Position numbers and translations under genes: made by a program. A stretch of 64,000 nt of DNA from an uncultured Clostridia bacterium. Its GTDB lineage: Bacteria > Bacillota > Clostridia > Christensenellales > Borkfalkiaceae. The stretch lies in contig CAKQRD010000002.1 in assembly GCA_934271275.1 (NCBI GenBank), forward strand, positions 1-64,000. The letters are read 5' to 3'. Below are positions 57,602 through 64,000 of this stretch, in pieces (the first letter of the stretch is position 1; each line of letters starts with the position of its first letter). The notes under the pieces were generated by a model that was not told where the DNA came from, did not search any database, and worked only from the letters and a program-made list of their open reading frames with translations.

Positions 57602-59596
57602 TCACCGTTCTTCTTCCGACAGCGCGAGCCATTCGGAGGCGTACTCTTCCGACATCGCGCGAAGTTTATCCGCTTCCGTCTGCAACTCTTCGCATTTTTT
57701 ATAATCCGAATATACTTCCGGCTTTAACAGCTCTTCTTCTATCGCCGCTATTTTTTTATCGGTTTCCTCCGAAAGTCTTTCAAGCTTTTCCAGTCTTTTC
57801 TGCCTTTTTGCCTTTTCTTTCAGCGGCGTCGTGAAATTCTTTTTTCCGCCGTCTTTTTTCGTTATGCTTATAGCCGCGTCGGAAACGGCGGAAGCGGCGG
57901 AAGCGGCGATTTTATTTTCGCTATCCGAAAGTTCCGCGCCGCCCTTTTCAAACTCTGCGGCTTCTTTTTCTTTTCTTTCAAGCTCCTCGTAACCGTAAGG
58001 GAAAAACTCGGCGGTCGCCCTTTCCCCCGACTTGCCCGCATTATCGCCGAAAACAAGCAGCTTGTCGGCAAGTTTAAGAACGAAATATCTGTCGTGAGAA
58101 ACGAAAATAAGCGTTCCCGAATACTCCGAAAGCATATTTTCCAAAGTTTCTTTTCCTACGATATCGAGGTGGTTGGTCGGTTCGTCTAAAATAAGAACGT
58201 TGGGACGGGCGCGAAAGATTTTGCACAGCGCGAGTCGCACCCTCTCCCCGCCCGAAAGTTCCGAAGTCTTTTTATACACGTCCTCGCCCGAAAAATTGAA
58301 CGCGCCGAGCGCGGAACGCACCGCCCCGTCGTTCATTTGCGGAAATGCGTTCCGAAAATTCTCGAAAACGGTATCTTCTCCCGTGACGTGCGCCATTTCC
58401 TGATCGAAATATCCTATTTGTACGTTCGCGCCGAAGCTAAAACCTCCGCCGAGAGGAGGCAAGATACCGTCTATCGTTTTCAAAAACGTGGACTTGCCGA
58501 TTCCGTTATCGCCGATAACGCCGAGCCTGTCCCCCTTAAACAGCGCAAGGTCGATTTTCGCAAGCGGCGCGCCTTGCTCGTAGCCTATTTCCAGCGCAGA
58601 AGTTTTAAGCACCTCTCTGCCGGTTTCGACGAGTGGTTGAAAATCCGCGTGAAACGTCCTTAAATCGTAGCGATCGGGCGCGTCTATAATCTTCATTCTG
58701 TCTAAAAGCTTGATTTTAGACTGCACCATTTTTGCTTTCGTCGCCTTGTAGCGAAAGCGTTCTATAAGCCTCGTCAGGCGTTCTTTCTCCGCGCGTTGAA
58801 GCTCGAAATCCTTTTTCTGCTTTTCGTGATTTATCCTTTTTTGACGCTCGAAATCGGCGTAATTGCCTTTGTACGCGTGCGTTTCGCCGTATTCTATTTC
58901 GTATACCCTGTCTACCACCCTGTTTATAAACATTCGGTCGTGAGATACCACGACTACGGCGGACTTGTAACTTTTAAGGTAATCCTCCAGCCACTTGACG
59001 GTAGATAAATCGAGGTGGTTGGTTGGCTCGTCTAAAAGCAGAAGGTCGGGCTTTGACAAAAGCAGTTTCATAAACGAAATTTTAGTGCGCTGTCCGCCCG
59101 AAAATTCGGACACGGATTTTTCCTCGTCGGTCGCGGTAAATCCAAAGCTTTTTATCATAACCGCGTACTCTTTTTTATAGGTATATCCGCCGAGCCGCTC
59201 AAACTCTTCGCACGCGGAAGAATAAGCTTTTACCGTCTTTTCGTCGTAACAGCTTTCAAGCTTTTCGCGAAGTCTTTCCGCCCTTTCTTCGCAATCGAAA
59301 ACCGGCTTGAAAACGGTGAGTATCTCTTCTTTAAGCGTTCTCGTTTCGTCCTCGAAGTCGATCTGTTTCAGATATCCGACAGTCGGATTCCCGACGCGCG
59401 TAACCGAAAAAGCCGTTTCTCCCGTACCTTCTTCCATAGGAACTTCTCCGACGATTGCTTTTAAAAGCGTCGTCTTGCCGCAACCGTTTCTGCCGACTAC
59501 CGCAATTTTTTCGCCGTTTTTTATTTCTACGTCTATTCTCTCTAAAATAACGTCCGCGCCGAACGATACGGAGCCGTTTGTAATTTTATAGTACAT
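57602..59596 (-). CDS. ABC-F family ATPase (ribosome-associated)
   Basis: 664 residues, two ABC domains without membrane parts. First: GRNGCGKTTLLKAIVG, signature SEFSGGQRTKISF, DEPTNHLDLS. Linker (about 240-320, PtIM) with the Lys/Arg-rich helices RINHEKQKKDFELQRAEK. Second: GDNGIGKSTFLKTIDG, TSELSGGERVRLAL, DEPTNHLDIV. A long charged C-terminal coiled coil (about 540-664) follows. ABC-F proteins rescue stalled ribosomes or give antibiotic protection; this resembles the housekeeping Uup/YdiF type more than a known resistance type. Convergent with deoR. Confidence 0.92.
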   Translation of the reverse strand: MYYKITNGSVSFGADVILERIDVEIKNGEKIAVVGRNGCGKTTLLKAIVGEVPMEEGTGETAFSVTRVGNPTVGYLKQIDFEDETRTLKEEILTVFKPVFDCEERAERLREKLESCYDEKTVKAYSSACEEFERLGGYTYKKEYAVMIKSFGFTATDEEKSVSEFSGGQRTKISFMKLLLSKPDLLLLDEPTNHLDLSTVKWLEDYLKSYKSAVVVVSHDRMFINRVVDRVYEIEYGETHAYKGNYADFERQKRINHEKQKKDFELQRAEKERLTRLIERFRYKATKAKMVQSKIKLLDRMKIIDAPDRYDLRTFHADFQPLVETGREVLKTSALEIGYEQGAPLAKIDLALFKGDRLGVIGDNGIGKSTFLKTIDGILPPLGGGFSFGANVQIGYFDQEMAHVTGEDTVFENFRNAFPQMNDGAVRSALGAFNFSGEDVYKKTSELSGGERVRLALCKIFRARPNVLILDEPTNHLDIVGKETLENMLSEYSGTLIFVSHDRYFVLKLADKLLVFGDNAGKSGERATAEFFPYGYEELERKEKEAAEFEKGGAELSDSENKIAASAASAVSDAAISITKKDGGKKNFTTPLKEKAKRQKRLEKLERLSEETDKKIAAIEEELLKPEVYSDYKKCEELQTEADKLRAMSEEYASEWLALSEEER

Positions 59597-59729
59597 TTTT
59601 CGATTTTTCGGTGTTTTTTTACTTTTTTTAACGTTTTCGGTTTTTTACCGAATCGTTTATGCGCTCGATTTTCGTTTTTTGCGTTTTTAATAAAAATCGA
59701 AGTCGCAAATCCGCGCATTTTTTACTTTT

Positions 59730-59761
59730 AACGCCCCGCGGAGATTTTTACGCGGGGCGTT
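59730..59761. terminator. Hairpin beyond guaB
   Basis: Eleven- to twelve-base stem ending ACGCCCCGCG/CGCGGGGCGT (59730-59740 with 59751-59761). The T-run is on the plus strand, where no gene lies upstream; on the guaB strand A's follow. It may still be the end of guaB transcripts or guard the ABC-F gene. Confidence 0.55.
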
Positions 59762-59787
59762 TTTTTATAAAACGAATCGTAACTTTT

Positions 59788-61293
59788 TTATTTTATGGGC
59801 TGCGTTTTCTCTTTGGGGATAACGTCGTGCGCGCCGCCCTCTATTATGCTCGTTGCCGAAACGAGCGTGAGTTTTGCTTTTTGCTGCAATTCTTTTATCG
59901 TCAGCGCGCCGCAGTTACACATGGTCGAGCGCACTTTTGAAAGCGACAGCCCTACGTTGTCCTTAAGCTTGCCCGCGTACGGCACGTAAGAATCAACGCC
60001 TTCTTCAAACGAAAGTTTTTTATCGCCGCCGAGGTCGTATCTTTGCCAGTTTCTCGCTCTTGCAGAACCTTCTCCCCAGTATTCCTTAAAATAGTTGCCG
60101 CCTATCATAACCTTGTTCGTCGGGCTTTCGTCGAAGCGGGCAAAGTATCTTCCTAACATAACGAAATCCGCACCCATGGCAAGCGCAAGCGTTATATGAT
60201 GGTCGTACACTATTCCGCCGTCCGAGCATACGGGAACGTAAACGCCCGTTTCCTTATAGTACTCGTCCCTCGCGGCGCATACTTCTATAAGCGCGGTCGC
60301 CTGACCTCTGCCTATTCCTTTCGTTTCGCGCGTTATACAGATAGAACCGCCGCCGATACCGACCTTAACGAAATCCGCGCCGCAGTCCGCGAGGAATCTG
60401 AAGCCTTCCGCGTCCACGACGTTACCCGCGCCGACTTTTACAGTATCGCCGTAATTTTGCCTTACCCACGCAAGCGTTCTTTTCTGCCATTCGGAAAAGC
60501 CTTCGGAAGAATCTATACAAAGCACGTCCGCACCCGCCGCGAGAAGAGCCGGGATTCTTTCCTCGTAATCCCTCGTGTTTATACCCGCGCCGACGACGTA
60601 TCTCTTTTTGCCGTCCAAAAGTTCGTTCGGGTTGTTTTTGTGCGAATCGTAGTCCTTTCTGAAAACGAAATAAAGAAGCTTGCCCTCTTCGTTTATAATG
60701 GGCAGAGAATTAAGTTTGTTATCCCAGATAATATCGTTCGCTTCTTTCAGGCTTACCCCCTCTTTCGCGGTGATAAGTTTATCGAACGGCGTCATAAACT
60801 CTTTGACTTTAACGTCCGGACTCATTCGGCTTACTCTGTAATCGCGGCTCGTCACGATTCCCACGAGCTTACCTTCCGCCGTGCCGTCTTCGGTTACCGC
60901 AACGGTAGAATGTCCCGTTCTTTCTTTAAGCGCGACGACGTCTGCCAAAGTATCTTCGGGCGAAACGTTGGAATCGCTTTTCACAAAACCCGCCTTATAA
61001 TTTTTTGCCCTTGCAACCATAGCCGCTTCGTCTTCTATACTCTGCGAACCGTATATAAAAGAAACGCCGCCTTCGGTCGCGAGAGCTATCGCAAGCTTAT
61101 CGCCGGAAACGGACTGCATTATCGCAGATACCATGGGAACGTTCATCATAAGCGGACATTCCTCGCCCTTTTTATACCGAACGAGCGGAGTTTTTAAGCT
61201 CACGTTTGAAGGAACGGCTTCTGCGGAAGAATACCCCGGTATAAGCAGATATTCGTTAAACGTATGAGAAGGTTCGTTAATGTATTTCGCCAT
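59788..61293 (-). CDS. guaB: IMP dehydrogenase
   Basis: 501 residues. Oxidises IMP to XMP, the first step to GMP. TIM-barrel with two CBS domains inserted (about residues 95-215, with STVAVTEDGTAEGKLVGIVTSRD). Active-site loop KVGIGGGSICITRETKGIGRGQA carries the catalytic Cys; DSSEGFSEW and VPVCSDGGIVYDHH mark the IMP site; a flap region with Arg-Tyr (YWGEGSARARNWQRYD) follows. AAGGAG before the ATG. 115 bases after fhs. Confidence 0.95.
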   Translation of the reverse strand: MAKYINEPSHTFNEYLLIPGYSSAEAVPSNVSLKTPLVRYKKGEECPLMMNVPMVSAIMQSVSGDKLAIALATEGGVSFIYGSQSIEDEAAMVARAKNYKAGFVKSDSNVSPEDTLADVVALKERTGHSTVAVTEDGTAEGKLVGIVTSRDYRVSRMSPDVKVKEFMTPFDKLITAKEGVSLKEANDIIWDNKLNSLPIINEEGKLLYFVFRKDYDSHKNNPNELLDGKKRYVVGAGINTRDYEERIPALLAAGADVLCIDSSEGFSEWQKRTLAWVRQNYGDTVKVGAGNVVDAEGFRFLADCGADFVKVGIGGGSICITRETKGIGRGQATALIEVCAARDEYYKETGVYVPVCSDGGIVYDHHITLALAMGADFVMLGRYFARFDESPTNKVMIGGNYFKEYWGEGSARARNWQRYDLGGDKKLSFEEGVDSYVPYAGKLKDNVGLSLSKVRSTMCNCGALTIKELQQKAKLTLVSATSIIEGGAHDVIPKEKTQPIK

Positions 61294-61408
61294 ATCAAAA
61301 TTCTCCTTGACGGTGTGTTATTTTTTTGTTCTGATTAAACGGTTAAATTCGGATTACGCCGCTGAAAGCCCGAAAGCGTTCTAAGGATTCGGCGCGGATT
61401 TATTAGAC

Positions 61409-63109
61409 CTAAAAAAGTCCCGTGATAACGCCGTTTTCGTCCACGTCGATTTTTTCCGCCGCAGGTACTTTCGGAAGCCCCGGCATCGTCATTATGTCGC
61501 CCGTAAGCGCGACGATAAATCCCGCGCCGGCGGAAACTTTTACGCTTTTTACGGTTATATAAAAACCTTTCGGCGCACCGAGAAGCGCGGGATTATCCGA
61601 AAAGCTATACTGCGTTTTCGCCACGCAAACGGGAAGGTTTTTAAATCCCAGCCTTTCTAAATTCTCTATCTGTTTTTTAGCCGCAGGAGTGAAAATCGCG
61701 CCTTCTCCGCCGTAAATTCTTTTGGCTATCGCGGATATTTTTTCTTCTATCCCCGCTTCGAGCGGATATGAAAAGGAAAACTCGCCGTTATCCTCTTCTT
61801 CGCAAAGCCGCACGACCTCTTTTGCGAGTTCCTCTCCGCCTTCGCCGCCTTTTGCCCAAACCTCCGAAAGAACGGTTTTTACGCCGAGTTTTCTGCATTC
61901 TTCGGACAAAAGTTTTATTTCTTCTTCCTCGTCGGTCGGGAATCTGTTTATCGCGACGACGCACGGGAGCTTATACACCGTTTTTATATTATCGACGTGG
62001 CGGAGAAGATTCGGAATACCGTTTCTTAACGCCTCGTCGTTTCTTTTTCCGCAATTTTCTTTGGTCGCGCCGCCGTGCATTTTAAGCGCGCGGAGCGTTG
62101 CCACCACTACGACTGCAGAGGGTTTCAGCCCCGAAAGTCTGCACTTTATATCGAGAAATTTTTCCGCGCCGAGATCCGCGCCGAATCCCGCTTCGGTAAC
62201 GGCGTAGTCGCCGAGCTTTAACGCAAGGCGCGTTGCTATAACGGAGTTACAGCCGTGCGCGATGTTCGCAAAAGGTCCGCCGTGCACGAGCGCGGGGTTT
62301 CCTTCCAAGGTCTGCACGAGGTTGGGCTTTATCGCGTCTTTAAGAAGAGCGGTCAGCGCGCCCTCCGCTTTTAAGTCTCCGCAAGTAACGGGTTTGCCGT
62401 TTTCGTCGTATGCGACGATTATTTTCTTAAGCCGAGCTTTAAGATCCGCAAGGTTTTCCGCAAGACAGAAAACCGCCATGATTTCGCTCGCTACCGTTAT
62501 ATCGAATCCGTCTTCTCTCGGAACGCCGTTAGTTTTTCCGCCAAGCCCGTCTACGATAAACCGAAGCTGTCTGTCGTTCATATCCACGCATCTTTTCCAA
62601 ACGACGTTGCGGGTATCAATTCCCATCGCGTTACCCTGATGAATATGATTATCGAGCATAGCGGCAAGAAGGTTGTTCGCCGCGCCTATCGCGTGAAAGT
62701 CGCCCGTAAAATGCAGGTTTATGTCTTCCATGGGAACGACCTGCGAATAGCCGCCGCCCGCCGCGCCGCCTTTTACGCCGAAAACAGGACCTAAAGAAGG
62801 TTCTCTTAAAGCAAGAACGGCGTTCTTGCCGATTCTGTTAAGCCCGTCCGCAAGTCCTATCGAGGTAGTGGTTTTGCCCTCGCCCGCAGGCGTGGGATTT
62901 ATGGCGGTGACGAGAACGAGTCTTCCGTCTTTTTTCGCCGTTTTAGAGTTTTTCTCGTTTTTCAAATCGGCGTAAAAAGCGTTTACGTCGATTTTTGCTT
63001 TATATTTGCCGTACGGTTCTACGTTCTTTTGGTCGATTTTAGCTTTTTCGGCTATTTCGTAAACGGGTTTTAAGTCGCATTTTTGCGCTATCTCTATATC
63101 GGTAAACAT
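61409..63109 (-). CDS. fhs: Formate--tetrahydrofolate ligase
   Basis: 566 residues, family length ~557. Makes 10-formyl-THF from formate and ATP; used for purines and, in acetogens, in the methyl branch of acetyl-CoA synthesis. Seen: ATP loop INPTPAGEGKTTTSIGLADG, REPSLGPVFGVKGGAAGGGY and DFHAIGAANNLLAAMLDNH. Acetogenesis cannot be inferred from this gene alone. It lies between glyA and guaB, two other one-carbon/purine genes. Confidence 0.97.
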   Translation of the reverse strand: MFTDIEIAQKCDLKPVYEIAEKAKIDQKNVEPYGKYKAKIDVNAFYADLKNEKNSKTAKKDGRLVLVTAINPTPAGEGKTTTSIGLADGLNRIGKNAVLALREPSLGPVFGVKGGAAGGGYSQVVPMEDINLHFTGDFHAIGAANNLLAAMLDNHIHQGNAMGIDTRNVVWKRCVDMNDRQLRFIVDGLGGKTNGVPREDGFDITVASEIMAVFCLAENLADLKARLKKIIVAYDENGKPVTCGDLKAEGALTALLKDAIKPNLVQTLEGNPALVHGGPFANIAHGCNSVIATRLALKLGDYAVTEAGFGADLGAEKFLDIKCRLSGLKPSAVVVVATLRALKMHGGATKENCGKRNDEALRNGIPNLLRHVDNIKTVYKLPCVVAINRFPTDEEEEIKLLSEECRKLGVKTVLSEVWAKGGEGGEELAKEVVRLCEEEDNGEFSFSYPLEAGIEEKISAIAKRIYGGEGAIFTPAAKKQIENLERLGFKNLPVCVAKTQYSFSDNPALLGAPKGFYITVKSVKVSAGAGFIVALTGDIMTMPGLPKVPAAEKIDVDENGVITGLF

Positions 63110-63165
63110 TCCTTACGCCCTCCTTTTTCCGCGACGTTGAGCGACGCGACGATAATCAGAATATT

Positions 63166-63195
63166 AAAAACGGGCGCGGCATACGTCTGCCGCGC
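63166..63195 (-). terminator. Hairpin between glyA and fhs
   Basis: Eight-base stem GCGCGGCA/TGCCGCGC (63174-63181 with 63188-63195); CCGUUUUUAA follows on the minus strand. A probable terminator of glyA, perhaps leaky towards fhs. Confidence 0.75.
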
Positions 63196-63209
63196 TTAAA
63201 AACTTTTTA

Positions 63210-64000
63210 TCAATATATCGGATATTTTTCGCAAAGAGTTTTAACTCCCGCAGCTATATCGTCTTTCGAGCCGTCGAAATCGGTTATCGCGCGATATATC
63301 CAGTCCGCGATAAGCTCCATCTCCGCTTCTTTAAACCCGCGCGAAGTAACGGCGGGAGTCCCCACGCGAAGTCCGCTCGTTATAAACGGGCTTTGCGGAT
63401 CGTCGGGAATAGTGTTCTTGTTAGCCGTGATGTGTACGTTGTCGAGTCGTGTTTCGAGTTCTTTTCCCGTCACGCCGAACTTAACGAGTTTCAACAGCAT
63501 AAGGTGATTGTCTGTCCCGCCCGAAACGAGGTCTATTCCGCGCTCCGTCAGCCCTTTTGCAAGAGCGGCGGCGTTAAGAACTATCTGCTTTTGATATTTC
63601 TTGAATTCCGGAGTAAGAGCTTCTCCGAACGCCACGGCTTTTGCCGCTATTATGTGCATAAGCGGTCCGCCCTGCGTACCGGGAAATACGGCTTTATCGA
63701 TAATCTTACCGTATTTTTCTTTGCAAAGAATAAGTCCGCCGCGCGGTCCGCGAAGCGTTTTGTGCGTGGTAGAAGTAACCACATCCGCATACGGTACGGG
63801 CGAAGGATGAAGCCCCGCCGCCACGAGTCCCGCAACGTGCGCCATATCTACCATCAAAATCGCGCCCACCTCGTCCGCAATCTCTCTGCAACGCTTGAAA
63901 TCTATCGTCCTCGAATAAGCAGAAGCGCCGACGACTATCAGCTTCGGCTTACATTCCTTCGCTATCCGCTCCATTTCGTCGTAATCGATTCTTTCGGTCA
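63210..64000 (-). CDS. glyA: Serine hydroxymethyltransferase (partial, 5' end outside the window)
   Basis: 263 complete codons; the frame continues through TERIDYDEMERIAKECKPK to the window edge, so the N-terminal third or more is missing. The ATG at 63974 is internal. Converts serine and THF to glycine and methylene-THF with PLP. Seen: GASAYSRTIDFKRCREI, VDMAHVAGLVAAGLHPSPV, the PLP-lysine site VVTSTTHKTLRGPRGGL, PGTQGGP, and GTDNHLMLL. It supplies one-carbon units for fhs-linked reactions. Confidence 0.97.
   Translation of the reverse strand, partial: TERIDYDEMERIAKECKPKLIVVGASAYSRTIDFKRCREIADEVGAILMVDMAHVAGLVAAGLHPSPVPYADVVTSTTHKTLRGPRGGLILCKEKYGKIIDKAVFPGTQGGPLMHIIAAKAVAFGEALTPEFKKYQKQIVLNAAALAKGLTERGIDLVSGGTDNHLMLLKLVKFGVTGKELETRLDNVHITANKNTIPDDPQSPFITSGLRVGTPAVTSRGFKEAEMELIADWIYRAITDFDGSKDDIAAGVKTLCEKYPIY

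Noticed and set aside
1..64000. CRISPR arrays, insertion sequences, tRNA and rRNA genes
   Set aside because: No regularly spaced repeats, transposase-like proteins or tRNA/rRNA signatures were seen apart from the tRNA-like part of tmRNA. A search tool could still find weak cases.

Overview
This 64 kb window looks like chromosomal DNA of an anaerobic, fermentative member of the Firmicutes (Bacillota), class Clostridia or a near relative. Pointers are WhiA, the spore-cortex type amidase CwlD, a dnaE-pfkA pair, a T-box leader on thrS, a monomeric [FeFe] hydrogenase, formate-THF ligase, and strong AGGAGG-type ribosome sites. Promoters are mostly TTGACA-17 bp-TATAAT. I cannot fix the genus from sequence alone. 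No tRNA or rRNA gene, CRISPR array, insertion sequence or prophage was seen.

Layout, left to right. (1) 1-1790: an AT-rich stretch with a lipoprotein and a small unknown protein, next to the 3' end of tmRNA. (2) 1846-5280: the ribosome-rescue and RNA-decay group ssrA, smpB, rnr, with secG. (3) 5386-9211: the glycolytic operon pgk-tpiA-gpmI. (4) 9267-11679: thrS behind a T-box. (5) 11814-21148: mixed housekeeping genes: an SDR, a pyridoxal kinase, a SIS-domain sugar-phosphate enzyme, an alpha-rhamnosidase-like protein, dtd, a cation efflux protein, a small membrane protein facing an XRE regulator across a pair of operators, an NrdG-like radical SAM protein and an EamA transporter. (6) 21180-31841: cwlD, a DnaA-box cluster, both a PPi- and an ATP-dependent phosphofructokinase, dnaE, whiA, a PHP hydrolase, murB and a solute-binding-like lipoprotein. 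(7) 31992-34519: dgt and a NahK-like sugar kinase. (8) 34575-48261: the most striking region. One minus-strand operon reads fumC-hdrB-hdrC-hdrA-flxD-flxC-flxB-flxA-frdB-frdA-transporter, with an [FeFe] hydrogenase gene right behind it. (9) 48380-56439: lipoate ligase, a fused E1 alpha/beta, E3 and E2 of a 2-oxoacid dehydrogenase complex, and a sorbose-phosphate-reductase-like dehydrogenase facing a DeoR regulator. (10) 56738-64000: deoR, an ABC-F protein, guaB, fhs and a glyA cut by the window end.

How the parts may fit together (inference): glycolysis and an NADH-yielding 2-oxoacid dehydrogenase produce NADH. The Flx subunits would take electrons from NADH, and HdrA would bifurcate them, one to ferredoxin and one through HdrC/HdrB and FrdB to FrdA, which reduces the fumarate made by FumC. 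The transporter would export succinate, and the hydrogenase would reoxidise ferredoxin as H2. This would be a soluble electron-bifurcating NADH:fumarate reductase with no quinone and no membrane anchor. It is the main candidate here for an undescribed system.

Limits: families were assigned by reading motifs, without database searches. Start sites were chosen from ribosome-binding sites and promoters. Regulatory calls are pattern matches only.
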